Shown here in pieces: positions 9,460 to 17,240 of a stretch of DNA of 39,982 nt. Position numbers and translations under genes: made by a program. The DNA is taken from IMG/VR virus record IMGVR_UViG_3300027486_000009, positions 1-39,982 of that record. One strand, given 5' to 3'. Positions within the stretch are counted from its first letter, which is position 1. Every line of letters starts with the position of its first letter. The notes beneath the pieces are model-generated. The model was not told where the DNA came from. It saw only the letters and a program-made list of their open reading frames with translations, and made no database searches. The stretch comes from a virus.

Positions 9460-10508
9460 TGGCAAAGATTGATATTCCTGCTCCATCAGAAGAAGTAACT
9501 TTAGTTTGGCTGCGTGCAGGTGCTGGCGATAGCAAACTTGTATTTAATAAAAATACAAAAAAATGGGAAGTTGTTCGTGCTGGTAAAACACAAGACTATC
9601 ATGTTTTATATGATACCTGGAAGTCTGGTACTAAATCTTTTGACCCAGAAGATAGAATAAAAGAACTTCTTAAAAACGCAAACGATAAGACTGTTTCTAA
9701 TGAAACTTTTGTTGAAAACCTTTTTGCTGGGGCTAATGTATCTGTTGATGGTGGACAGACTGTAGTTCAAGTTACTGACCCAGAGAAAAAGACGCCTTAT
9801 CAGGCTTATCTTTATACTGAGCCTGCTCAAACAGTTCGTACCCAAGCACCTGGTCCATCAGATATTGCTGATTTAAATAAGCCATATTTTCTAGACCAAG
9901 GCGTTCAATATGGACGCACAGATGCAGTCCGTGATATGTACCTTAAGCAGTTGTTAAAGCAGTATGGCAATGACAAGGCAAAGGTAGCAAGTAAACTACG
10001 TAGTGCTGGTTATCTTAGCAAGACTAAAGATATTACATCAGAAGATATTCTTGTAGCCCTTGATAGAGCAGTATCTGCTTATACAGTTGAGCAGACAACA
10101 GCATACAAGTTTGAAGGTAAAAAAACTTTAGATACATTAGATGAGTTCTTGTCAAAGAAAAAACCATCTGATACTTATACATCTAAAACATTAAGAGATG
10201 CAACTGTCTTTGGAGAAACTGATGCTCGCAAAGCGGTTAATGCTATGTACCAACAACTACAAGGTATCAATGCTACAGATGAACAGTTTGAAGCAATCTT
10301 TCCTATGCTACAAAAGGCTCAACGTAAAACTCCAAATGTTTCTACTACAACTTATGATGCAGAAGGTGCACCAGTATCTAGAGTAACAAACACAGGTCTT
10401 GACCCAGAGCAGTTCTTATACGAACAACTCTCTAAAACAGATGAAACTAAAGCAAACAGAGTACTTGAATACTACGACATATTTAAAAGAGTGACGGGAG
10501 TTCAGTAA
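9459..10508 (+). CDS. Probable virion protein (349 aa), unknown function
   Basis: This gene is coupled to the 1692-aa gene by a one-base TAATG overlap and to the next gene in the same way. The N-terminal 60 residues look like a beta-rich domain, followed by helical segments. One segment near residues 165-205 (DAVRDMYLKQL... ILVALDRAVSAY) has the pattern of the small helical units common in actinophage virion proteins. No catalytic residues are apparent. It is best regarded as a partner of the giant protein in an internal or ejection complex. Confidence 0.7.
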   Translation: MAKIDIPAPSEEVTLVWLRAGAGDSKLVFNKNTKKWEVVRAGKTQDYHVLYDTWKSGTKSFDPEDRIKELLKNANDKTVSNETFVENLFAGANVSVDGGQTVVQVTDPEKKTPYQAYLYTEPAQTVRTQAPGPSDIADLNKPYFLDQGVQYGRTDAVRDMYLKQLLKQYGNDKAKVASKLRSAGYLSKTKDITSEDILVALDRAVSAYTVEQTTAYKFEGKKTLDTLDEFLSKKKPSDTYTSKTLRDATVFGETDARKAVNAMYQQLQGINATDEQFEAIFPMLQKAQRKTPNVSTTTYDAEGAPVSRVTNTGLDPEQFLYEQLSKTDETKANRVLEYYDIFKRVTGVQ

Positions 10509-11515
10509 TGGCAGATACAACCACAATTGCTGGTATTAATACTGCTTCTGGAATGACTCCAGCAGAAAATGCTAATCCAGAGTTTGCTAACATTCTTCAA
10601 AAGGCAAAAGAAAAGTACGGCTACATTGATGCAATCTTTTCTACTGATGATGAACTAAGAGAGTTTTTAATCCGCGCCATTGAAGGCGACATGAATCCTG
10701 CTCAGTTTGAGCGTGAGTTAACTAGCAAGAAATGGTTTATTGCTAACGCTGATACCGTTAGAGCACGTGACTTTTTCCGCCGTCAATATGAAAACTTAGT
10801 TAAAGGTCTTGACCCAAATGACCCAGACTATGATAATAAGGTTAAGGCTGCTGCTGGCAATACAGATTATGCCCGTGGTTTGCAAAATGCAAAAGACAAC
10901 CTTGAAGTTCAACTTAACAATAAAGGTATTTCTTATACACAAGCAGAACTTAATACATGGGCTAAAGATATTTATGATTCAGCCAATGATAAAAATCTTA
11001 CTTACATTTCAAAGTATCTTAATGCTAAAATTAAAGTAGGCGATGGCACACCTAAAGGTGCAATTGCTACAAATGTTTCAGACCTAGAAGATTATGCTAA
11101 TGACTATGGTTTTGAATTAAACAAAGACTTTACTAAGTCACAGGTTTCTACTTGGATGCAGCGTATAGACCGAGGTGAAAGTCTTGATGCTATTAAGGCT
11201 GAAATTAAACAGTCTGCTCTTATTGGACAAACAGAGCAAGTTCAAAAACTTATGAACCAAGGTTTAACATTACGTGCTATTTATCAACCATACGTTAATC
11301 GTATGAATACAAAGTTGCAGCGTACAGATGTAACCATGAAAGATAACTGGCTAATGACTAATATGTTTGATGAAAAAGGCAACCTTCGTCCAATATGGGA
11401 TTTTGATAGAGCAGCCATGAAACATCCAGATTTTGCATTTACAGACGAGGCTATAGAAAAGTCTACAAGTACGGCTTTACGTATCTTGCAAGACTTTGGA
11501 TTGCAGGGTAGGTAA
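10508..11515 (+). CDS. Probable virion protein (335 aa), helical
   Basis: TAATG overlaps join it to both neighbours. Residues about 40-85 (DELREFLIRAIEGD, FERELTSKKWF) resemble a helical module that I associate with actinophage virion proteins in which an F..L....W pattern recurs. A related helical stretch occurs at about 210-270. No enzyme motif is seen. Its placement within the portal-to-scaffold block supports a structural role. The name 'ejection protein' would be speculative. Confidence 0.7.
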   Translation: MADTTTIAGINTASGMTPAENANPEFANILQKAKEKYGYIDAIFSTDDELREFLIRAIEGDMNPAQFERELTSKKWFIANADTVRARDFFRRQYENLVKGLDPNDPDYDNKVKAAAGNTDYARGLQNAKDNLEVQLNNKGISYTQAELNTWAKDIYDSANDKNLTYISKYLNAKIKVGDGTPKGAIATNVSDLEDYANDYGFELNKDFTKSQVSTWMQRIDRGESLDAIKAEIKQSALIGQTEQVQKLMNQGLTLRAIYQPYVNRMNTKLQRTDVTMKDNWLMTNMFDEKGNLRPIWDFDRAAMKHPDFAFTDEAIEKSTSTALRILQDFGLQGR

Positions 11516-12891
11516 TGGCTAGATACAATCCAGAATTAATGCGTATTGACGATGGCCAAGAACAACCTAGAAGAGTTTTTGGGCCACGCACTGATACATC
11601 TCAAATAACAGAACAACAGATATATGAAGCATCACGTGATGCTGCTATTGAACTTGAAGTTGACCCAGTACAACTTGCTTATGAAGCAGGTTTGGCTGGT
11701 GATACTTCAAAGCCCATGAATAAAATGACTGCAGCAGAACGTACTGCTTTTGCAAAGGGTCGCACTGCCAAACAGGCTGAGGCACGTGAAACAACACAGG
11801 CTGGAGATAATCCAGATAACCCTATGCCAAGTGAAGACCCAGGTCCAGGTATGTACTGGGCTAACTATGGTGGTGTTTGGCGTAAGTATAAATATGTAAC
11901 AAAAAGTACTGCTACTAATAATGCTGGTAATAATAACAATAGTAATAATAACGGCAATGGTAATAACAACAATAATGGTAATGGTAGCGGAAACGATAGT
12001 GGTGCAGCAACTAAGTATGCTGCAGATTTAGCAGCAGCCTCTGAAGCAGCAGCAATTAAATCTGAACGTCTGTCTGCTTGGGCGGTATTAAAGGCTGAGT
12101 TTGATAAGTATGGTTTAGGTTCTCTTGCAGATGCTGTTAAAGATATGATTATTAATGGAACACCATCTGCTCAAGCAACAATGATTCTTCGTGAACGACC
12201 AGAGTATAAGGCTCGCTTTGCTGGTAATGAAGCACGTAGAACAGCAGGACTTAATGTTTATGATGAAGGTACTTATTTAGACCTTGAAAATACAATGGCT
12301 GAAATCTTTACAGCCTATGGTCAGAAGTCTCTTATGGGTTCTACCCGTGAACAGCAACAGGCTACATTTGCTAAGTATATTGGTGCAACCATTGCACCTA
12401 CAGAATTAAAGCGCCGTATGGATATTGCTACTGGTCTTTCCAAGTCAGATAACAATACGCTTAAAGCAATTAAACAACTGTATCCAATGATTGGCGACAA
12501 TGACATTGTTGCTTACTTCTTAAACCCACAAGAAACTCTACCTAAACTAGAGACCAAGGCTCAGGCTGCTTCAATTGGTGGAGCATTCTTGCAGCAAGGA
12601 TTAAAGATTAACTCAGCATCAATGGAAGAGTATGCTGCTCTTGGTATTAGTAGAGAGCAAGCACAACTTGGTGCAGCGCAAATTGCTAGTGTTCTTCCAC
12701 GTGCGGCTACATTACGTTCTTATGAAGAGGGAATGTACACACAAGAACAAGCAGAAGATGTTTATCTACGTCAATCTGCAACGGCTAAAAAAGAACTTGA
12801 AGATATTAGCAAGAGAGAAATTGCTCGCCTTAGTGGCTCAGCAGGAACTAGCAAAGTATCTCTTAAGTCAGCAGCAAGAAACACATTCTAA
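11515..12891 (+). CDS. Probable virion protein with Asn/Gly-rich linker (458 aa)
   Basis: This is the last of the four coupled large genes (TAATG start). The N-terminal region (1-130) is separated from the rest by an asparagine/glycine run at about residues 136-167, encoded by AAT/GGT repeats at about 11917-12000. It is probably a flexible linker. The C-terminal part carries a helical module, WAVLKAEFDKYGLGSLADAV followed by RPEYKARFAGNEARR (about 190-245), which I recognise as recurrent in actinophage and related virion proteins. No catalytic residues were identified. It ends 117 bases before the scaffold gene. Confidence 0.75.
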   Translation: MARYNPELMRIDDGQEQPRRVFGPRTDTSQITEQQIYEASRDAAIELEVDPVQLAYEAGLAGDTSKPMNKMTAAERTAFAKGRTAKQAEARETTQAGDNPDNPMPSEDPGPGMYWANYGGVWRKYKYVTKSTATNNAGNNNNSNNNGNGNNNNNGNGSGNDSGAATKYAADLAAASEAAAIKSERLSAWAVLKAEFDKYGLGSLADAVKDMIINGTPSAQATMILRERPEYKARFAGNEARRTAGLNVYDEGTYLDLENTMAEIFTAYGQKSLMGSTREQQQATFAKYIGATIAPTELKRRMDIATGLSKSDNNTLKAIKQLYPMIGDNDIVAYFLNPQETLPKLETKAQAASIGGAFLQQGLKINSASMEEYAALGISREQAQLGAAQIASVLPRAATLRSYEEGMYTQEQAEDVYLRQSATAKKELEDISKREIARLSGSAGTSKVSLKSAARNTF

Positions 12892-13008
12892 CTTCCTGAC
12901 ACGGACCTATCGGCCCCGTGCAGTGTATAAGACCGACAGCAGAAGCCAGCCAGTTTCCCCGAACTGAACTGTGGTCTGCGACTAACAACGAATAGAAGGG
13001 TGGTTGCT
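12892..13008 (+). promoter_or_regulatory. Untranslated leader of the scaffold/capsid genes
   Basis: This is the longest gap in the late block up to here, in an operon whose genes otherwise overlap. It contains a small inverted repeat CACGG...CCGTG (12900-12920), a TATAAG element at 12927-12932 that could serve as a -10, and the strong ribosome site GAAGGG (12995-13000). A promoter or mRNA-processing site boosting capsid expression is plausible. No good -35 hexamer at proper spacing is visible. Confidence 0.35.
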
Positions 13009-13482
13009 ATGAGCAACAATTACTGGGATGACGAAGACGACGAACTAGATACCGACCAGCAACTTGGTGGCGATGACTTAGTAAAAAAGTTACGTAAAGC
13101 CAAGCGTGCAGATGAGAAGCGTATCAAGGAACTTACTGAGCAACTTGAGGGTTTATCCAAGGTGCAGCGTGAGCGAACCGTCAAAGAAGTCTTAGAACAA
13201 AAGGGAGTCAATCCTAAAGCAGCACGAATTATCCTAAAGGACTTAGAAGAAGTTAACGAGGAGACAGTTATGAACTGGCTCGATGATAACGGAGATTTGT
13301 TCGGATATACCCGTGATGCACAGGAACAAAGCATTACTGATGTAGACCGTGCGACATTACGTCAGCAAGACATCATCACACAAAATGCGGGGACTCCATC
13401 AAGAGCAGAGGATTTGGAATCACGTTTGGGCGGAGAGTTTAACTCTCAAGAAGAACTAATTGCATTCCTTCGCTCTCAATAA
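13009..13482 (+). CDS. Capsid scaffolding protein
   Basis: The 157-aa acidic protein starts at ATG 13009 with GAAGGG eight bases upstream; I prefer this to the GTG at 13000, which lies in that ribosome site. The first 20 residues are Asp/Glu-rich. Residues about 20-60 form a charged coiled coil (VKKLRKAKRADEKRIKELTE). A motif of the VNPKAARIILKDLEE type at about 65-85 and an LFGY segment follow, as in actinophage scaffolds. Scaffolds guide capsid assembly inside the prohead and are then removed, often by proteolysis. It lies immediately before the major capsid gene. The proteasome-like protein upstream is a candidate for cutting it. Confidence 0.85.
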   Translation: MSNNYWDDEDDELDTDQQLGGDDLVKKLRKAKRADEKRIKELTEQLEGLSKVQRERTVKEVLEQKGVNPKAARIILKDLEEVNEETVMNWLDDNGDLFGYTRDAQEQSITDVDRATLRQQDIITQNAGTPSRAEDLESRLGGEFNSQEELIAFLRSQ

Positions 13483-13516
13483 TTTTCCGCTCCTAGTCAC
13501 TTGGAGGTGACAACTC

Positions 13517-14470
13517 ATGGCTAATGCCTATACATCAACAGGTTCCTCTACTCTTGGAGGTACAGTTGGCGCAGCAGGTCTAGTACAAAAGGCGTATGAC
13601 CGCCTTCTAGAGTTCGCTCTCCGCTCAGAACCACTTATTCGTTCTGTCGCAGATAAGCGTCCTGCACGTCAAGCAATTCCAGGTTCAACTGTAGTTCTAC
13701 AGAAGTACGTTGACCTTTCAGTAGCAACAACTGCTCTTACAGAAGATGCTGACCCAGATGCAGTAGCATTGTCTACACCAACATCTGTAACCATCACTCT
13801 TAATGAGTATGGTAACTCAGTACTTGTAACACGTGCGTTGGAACTCTTCAGCCTTGCTGATGTAGACCCAGCGATTGCTAACATCATTGCATTTAACCTT
13901 GCAGATTCTATTGACTCAGTAGCAATGACAACATTGCGCGGTGGTACAAACGTAATCTACTCAGGTTCAACTGCTACTTCAACAGCAACAGTTACAGCAG
14001 CAGCAACAATTTCTTCAGCAAACATCCGCAAGGCTGTTGCTAAGTTGCGTGCTGGTAAGGCTGTCGCCCGCAAGGGTTCTCTATACTGGACAGGTATTCA
14101 CCCAGAGGTCTCACACGACCTTCGTGCAGAAACAGGTTCAGCAGGATGGCTTCTACCAAATCAGTACGGTTCTGCACAGGACCGCATCTGGGCTGGTGAA
14201 ATCGGAACATACGAAGGTGCATACTTCGTAGAGTCTCCACGTTTGTACTCAGCAACTGATGGTGCTTCATCTGCAAAGGTGTACCGCACAATCATTGCTG
14301 GACAGCAGGCTATGGCTGAGGCAGTTGCCGAAGAGCCACACGTAGTAATCGGACCAGTAGTAGACAAGTTAATGCGTCATCGCCCAATGGGTTGGTACGG
14401 CGTACTTGGCTTTGCTCGCTACCGCGAAGAGGCACTATACCGAATCGAATCAGGTTCATCAATCGCTTAG
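13517..14470 (+). CDS. Major capsid protein
   Basis: The 317-aa protein has a strong ribosome site (GGAGGTGAC) and follows the scaffold. Its Ala/Thr/Val-rich composition, a helical segment at about 30-50 (KAYDRLLEFALRSEPLI) and a long central beta-rich region fit an HK97-fold capsid protein of about 35 kDa. Codons ending in C are more frequent here than in neighbouring genes (for example ATC, AAC, TAC), as expected for the most abundant virion protein. A stable hairpin follows its stop codon. The fold is inferred from position, size and composition. No long N-terminal delta domain is apparent. Confidence 0.9.
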   Translation: MANAYTSTGSSTLGGTVGAAGLVQKAYDRLLEFALRSEPLIRSVADKRPARQAIPGSTVVLQKYVDLSVATTALTEDADPDAVALSTPTSVTITLNEYGNSVLVTRALELFSLADVDPAIANIIAFNLADSIDSVAMTTLRGGTNVIYSGSTATSTATVTAAATISSANIRKAVAKLRAGKAVARKGSLYWTGIHPEVSHDLRAETGSAGWLLPNQYGSAQDRIWAGEIGTYEGAYFVESPRLYSATDGASSAKVYRTIIAGQQAMAEAVAEEPHVVIGPVVDKLMRHRPMGWYGVLGFARYREEALYRIESGSSIA

Positions 14471-14483
14471 TTGATTGACGGGT

Positions 14484-14505
14484 GGGGCTAGGGAAACCTA
14501 GCCTC
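14484..14505 (+). terminator. Hairpin after the major capsid gene
   Basis: The arms GGGGCTAGG and CCTAGCCTC form a nine-pair stem (one G-U pair) closed by a GAAA tetraloop. There is no T-run after it, so it is more likely an attenuator or an mRNA 3'-end stabiliser than a complete intrinsic terminator. It would let capsid mRNA outnumber downstream messages. Confidence 0.65.
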
Positions 14506-14531
14506 ATCAGTAAGTCCATTAAGGAGGACGA

Positions 14532-14801
14532 ATGACAGAGTACGTATTCAAAACACCAACTGTCCGTGAAGGACCAGCAGGTGGGCATCGTCTATTTCAT
14601 TTCTACAAATTAGATAAGGGACTGACAGTTGTTAAGAGTAGTGGGACATATTCAACTACACGATATTTATTAGATAGCCAGTTAGATGACTATCAAGAAA
14701 TCTACCTTGGCGGAAGAAACCATGTTGTTTCTGAAGCAACTAAGGCTGCTCTTATTGCTGGTGGTATCGGAGTAACAGAGGATAACTTTACAGCAATATG
14801 A
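14532..14801 (+). CDS. Conserved small head protein, unknown function
   Basis: The 89-aa protein has one of the best ribosome sites in the window (AAGGAGG) and lies directly after the capsid gene. Its sequence is mixed alpha/beta: FKTPTVREGP at the start, TRYLLDSQLDDY in the middle, and a C-terminal AALIAGGIGVTEDN. Small proteins at this place in actinophages are often capsid-decoration or head-completion proteins. I cannot decide between these from sequence. Confidence 0.75.
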   Translation: MTEYVFKTPTVREGPAGGHRLFHFYKLDKGLTVVKSSGTYSTTRYLLDSQLDDYQEIYLGGRNHVVSEATKAALIAGGIGVTEDNFTAI

Positions 14802-15109
14802 GTCTACATAAAAAGCAAACACATCCAGAGTATGTTGAAGGATGTTTTGGTTGCAAAATCTCTACTCTTGAACTAGGAGTTGGAGATGCAGCCAGAGACA
14901 TTCCTGATAAAAAATGGAATGCGGAACTACAAGCATATAGGGATGCACGTGCCCAAGGTATGCAACCAGCAGGAACAAGAATATCAGATGTTGAAGCAGC
15001 GTATAACGCATCAGAAACTTTAGGTAAAGCCTATGATGCAAACACAATGCCAAAGACAAAAGACATAAATAAAAAAACCGCCGAAGTACTAAAGGAAATA
15101 GGAGTCTAA
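14798..15109 (+). CDS. Conserved phage protein with CxxC motif
   Basis: This 103-aa gene is coupled to the previous one by ATGA. The N-terminus has HPEYVEGCFGCK, a Cys-x-x-Cys pair with nearby His that could bind metal. The middle (WNAELQAYRDARAQGMQPAGT) and the C-terminal AYDANTMPKTKDINKKT resemble a small protein widely seen after capsid genes in actinophages. Function is unknown, and a head-joining or virion role is inferred from location only. Confidence 0.75.
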   Translation: MSLHKKQTHPEYVEGCFGCKISTLELGVGDAARDIPDKKWNAELQAYRDARAQGMQPAGTRISDVEAAYNASETLGKAYDANTMPKTKDINKKTAEVLKEIGV

Positions 15110-15110
15110 C

Positions 15111-15251
15111 ATGATGGGTAAAAAGATGACTGGTAAGGCTGGAAAGATGTACAAGAAGGCTGAGTCAATGGAAGAAAAAGCCATGATGATGAAGATGGCA
15201 AAGAAGAAAGTTGTTAAGAAGGCTGCAAAGAAGATGGGCAAAAAGAAGTAA
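15111..15251 (+). CDS. Lys/Met-rich mini-protein (46 aa)
   Basis: This short gene has ribosome site AGGAG (15099-15103) and overlaps the next gene by TAATG. The product is about 40% lysine with nine or so methionines and only a few acidic residues, and has no hydrophobic span. It is the first of six consecutive basic genes. Such a composition suggests nucleic-acid binding or charge neutralisation inside the capsid, which is inference. Confidence 0.65.
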   Translation: MMGKKMTGKAGKMYKKAESMEEKAMMMKMAKKKVVKKAAKKMGKKK

Positions 15252-15376
15252 TGCCAAAGGTAGGAAAGAAAGAGTTCCCATACACAGCAAAAGGTAAGGC
15301 AATGGCGTTAGCCGAGGCTAAGAAAACTGGTAAGCCAGTAAAGAAGGCTATGAAGAAGATGGGTAAGAAAAAATAA
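15251..15376 (+). CDS. Lysine-rich mini-protein (41 aa), conserved type
   Basis: TAATG coupling gives the ATG at 15251. The protein begins MPKVGKKEFPYTAKGKA and ends in a lysine-rich helix. The VGKK.FPYT..GK pattern is one I recognise from many environmental phages, where it accompanies other basic mini-proteins. Its biochemical role is not known to me. The tight packing argues that it is a real gene despite its size. Confidence 0.7.
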   Translation: MPKVGKKEFPYTAKGKAMALAEAKKTGKPVKKAMKKMGKKK

Positions 15377-15377
15377 A

Positions 15378-15566
15378 ATGGCTGCTCCTAAGAAAAAAAC
15401 TGGTGTTGCTTCTAGTGCTGATGAAGCACGACGTCAAGCAATGCAACGTGAACAACGCATGAAGAACCTATCTCCAGAAGATAAGGCATTCTTAAAATTA
15501 ATGGAAAAATATAAGTATGATGTTACTGCAATTCCTGGTTGGAGTGGCGGAAAAGGTACACGATAA
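15378..15566 (+). CDS. Basic small protein (62 aa)
   Basis: It starts one base after the previous stop with only adenine-rich sequence upstream, so translation is probably coupled. The N-terminus is lysine-rich, followed by an Arg/Gln/Glu-rich helix (EARRQAMQREQRMKNL) and a short C-terminal segment AIPGWSGGKGTR. No family is recognised. It overlaps the next gene by one base (TAATG). Confidence 0.65.
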   Translation: MAAPKKKTGVASSADEARRQAMQREQRMKNLSPEDKAFLKLMEKYKYDVTAIPGWSGGKGTR

Positions 15567-15823
15567 TGACAGACCCTAGACTAAAGCGAGCAGGAGTGTC
15601 AGGCTTTAACAAGCCTAAGCGCACACCAAATCATCCAAAGAAGTCACACGTAGTTGTGGCTAAAGAAGGCGATAAGGTCAAAACTATTCGTTTTGGTCAG
15701 CAGGGTGTTACTGGTGATAAAAAGCCAACAGCACGTCAGAAGTCTTTTAAAGCGCGTCATGCTAAGAACATTGCCAAAGGCAAAATGTCAGCAGCATACT
15801 GGGCAGACAAGGTGAAGTGGTGA
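15566..15823 (+). CDS. Conserved basic phage protein with FGQQG motif (85 aa)
   Basis: I choose ATG 15566 (TAATG overlap); a frame extension to 15539 exists but duplicates the upstream gene's codons. The protein has RAGVSGFNKPKRTP at the start, then TIRFGQQG and RQKSFKARHAKNIAKGKMSA, ending AAYWADKVKW. This FGQQG...SFKARHA...AYWADK pattern is widespread in phages of quite different hosts. Its high positive charge and conservation suggest a DNA-contacting virion or processing role. No function is established that I can name. Confidence 0.8.
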   Translation: MTDPRLKRAGVSGFNKPKRTPNHPKKSHVVVAKEGDKVKTIRFGQQGVTGDKKPTARQKSFKARHAKNIAKGKMSAAYWADKVKW

Positions 15824-15999
15824 AGAAAAAAAAGTCAACAGTTAATGCTGCTGGCAATTACACTAAGCCAGCAATGCGTGCTGCTTTGTTTAAGAAGATT
15901 AAGGCTGGCTCAAAGGGCGGAGACCCTGGTGAATGGTCAGCCCGTAAAGCACAATTACTAGCAGTTCAATATAAAAAAGCAGGCGGAGGTTACAAGTAA
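15820..15999 (+). CDS. Conserved basic mini-protein with WSARKAQ motif (59 aa)
   Basis: Two in-frame GTG codons, 15817 and 15820, can start it. I prefer 15820, which overlaps the preceding TGA as GTGA. The product is very basic and ends GEWSARKAQLLAVQYKKAGG, a C-terminal pattern that recurs in many phage mini-proteins next to the FGQQG protein. It is coupled to the next gene by TAATG. Function is unknown. Confidence 0.75.
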   Translation: MKKKKSTVNAAGNYTKPAMRAALFKKIKAGSKGGDPGEWSARKAQLLAVQYKKAGGGYK

Positions 16000-16235
16000 T
16001 GGCACTTGCTAAATCTCAAGAGTCTCTTAAGAAGTGGACTGCACAAAAGTGGAAAACTTCAGATGGCAAACCATCAAAAGGTAAGAAGCGGTATTTGCCT
16101 GAGAAAGCATGGGCTGCATTAACACCTGCAGAAAAGGCTGCTACTAATAAAGCAAAAGCCGCTGGTAATGCAAAGGGTAAGCAGTTTGTAAAACAACCTA
16201 AAAGCATTGCAAAGAAAACTGCAAAACATAGATAG
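15999..16235 (+). CDS. Conserved basic phage protein with KWKTSDGKPS motif (78 aa)
   Basis: The 78-aa product is strongly basic, with KKWTAQKWKTSDGKPSKG, RYLPEKAWAAL and a C-terminal KQFVKQPKSIAKKT. This order of motifs is familiar from diverse phage and large-virus proteins, usually beside the FGQQG and WSARKAQ proteins, so the three look like a conserved set. A nucleic-acid-binding role would fit the charge. I am sure of the gene and unsure of the function. Confidence 0.75.
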   Translation: MALAKSQESLKKWTAQKWKTSDGKPSKGKKRYLPEKAWAALTPAEKAATNKAKAAGNAKGKQFVKQPKSIAKKTAKHR

Positions 16236-16250
16236 TAAAGGTAGGGGACA

Positions 16251-16970
16251 ATGCAAGAAACAGTATCAATTGCTTGGTGTGATAACGGCAATGTAGATGG
16301 CAAGTTTATGCAGGGAGTAGTAGATGTACTACTTAAGTCAGGTATTAAGTTTGAAACCTCACTACGTAGTCAGGGCAACCAGATTGCCCGTCAGCGTGAA
16401 AAAGTAATTAATTACTGGTATAACGAAAATAAGTCAGACTGGCTACTATGGGTAGACTCAGATGTAGTTATTAGCGTTGATAAGTTTAAACTATTGTGGG
16501 ATAACAAGGACGCAAATGAGCGTCCTATTGTTACTGGTGTTTACTTTACTACTGATAATCCAGAAGACCCGCTTATGATTCCCATGCCTACGGTATACGA
16601 GTTTGGCGAAGCAGATGGCGTAGTAGGTATCCAACGGATACATCCGCTACCTGATAATAAGTTTATTCAAGTAGGCGCTGCTGGTATGGGGTTTGTCCTT
16701 ATGCACCGTAATGCAGTTACTAAGATTAAAGAAGTTTTGCCAGATGCCCCATTTTTTACAGAAGTAGGGGTTGGCAATACATTCATGGGTGAAGATATTT
16801 ACTTCTTTGCAGTATGTGATAAGGCTGATGTTCCAGTCTGGTGTCATACAGGAGCAACAGTTCCACACATGAAAAGATTTTCATTTGATGAGCATTACTA
16901 CAAAGCATTTTTTGGTGCAGTAGAAAAGCCATCTAATTTGATATTACCAAAACATCATCGAAAGAGGTAG
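16251..16970 (+). CDS. GT-A fold glycosyltransferase-like protein
   Basis: The 239-aa protein has the signature of nucleotide-sugar transferases of the GT-A fold. An N-terminal Rossmann-like region is followed by DWLLWVDSDVVIS, with the DxD metal motif at residues 69-71. A later GEDIYFF gives the acidic catalytic region, and VPHMKR supplies a His near the C-terminus. It has ribosome site AGGGGA and sits among head and tail genes, with no DNA-modification genes beside it. Substrates may be virion proteins or the host surface; the sugar cannot be predicted. Confidence 0.75.
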   Translation: MQETVSIAWCDNGNVDGKFMQGVVDVLLKSGIKFETSLRSQGNQIARQREKVINYWYNENKSDWLLWVDSDVVISVDKFKLLWDNKDANERPIVTGVYFTTDNPEDPLMIPMPTVYEFGEADGVVGIQRIHPLPDNKFIQVGAAGMGFVLMHRNAVTKIKEVLPDAPFFTEVGVGNTFMGEDIYFFAVCDKADVPVWCHTGATVPHMKRFSFDEHYYKAFFGAVEKPSNLILPKHHRKR

Positions 16971-16973
16971 CAA

Positions 16974-17240
16974 ATGCCAGGTACAACAGGCAGCACATTA
17001 TGTGCAGAGTTAAATAGGTTGGCTAATGGCGGTACTTATCCTGCCCGTACTGCATTTCTAGATGAGCAGGGTGCTGCTAATGCTTGGGCTGGTACTACTG
17101 GCAAAGGGTTAATTGGTGCACTTAACTATAAAGTTAGTTCATCTCGTCAGCCATCTGCTTTTAAAGATTTAAATGGCGTATGTAATGAACTTGCTAGCAC
17201 TACTGGCAAATCTGCGGTTGACGCATTAAGGACTCTATAA
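16974..17240 (+). CDS. Small structural protein with internal repeat (88 aa)
   Basis: The product contains two related halves: LCAELNRLANGGTYPA near residue 9 and VCNELASTTGKSAVDAL near residue 68, with AWAGTTGKGLIGALN between them. It contains two Cys, no charge clusters and no membrane span. The gene starts with ATG 16974 after AGAGGTAGCAA and overlaps the next by TAATG. It is probably a small virion component. I do not recognise a named family. Confidence 0.6.
   Translation: MPGTTGSTLCAELNRLANGGTYPARTAFLDEQGAANAWAGTTGKGLIGALNYKVSSSRQPSAFKDLNGVCNELASTTGKSAVDALRTL

Noticed and set aside
12892-13008. Possible tRNA gene in the capsid leader
   Set aside because: There is no T-arm GTTCGA-like segment, no seven-base acceptor pairing and no proper anticodon arm.
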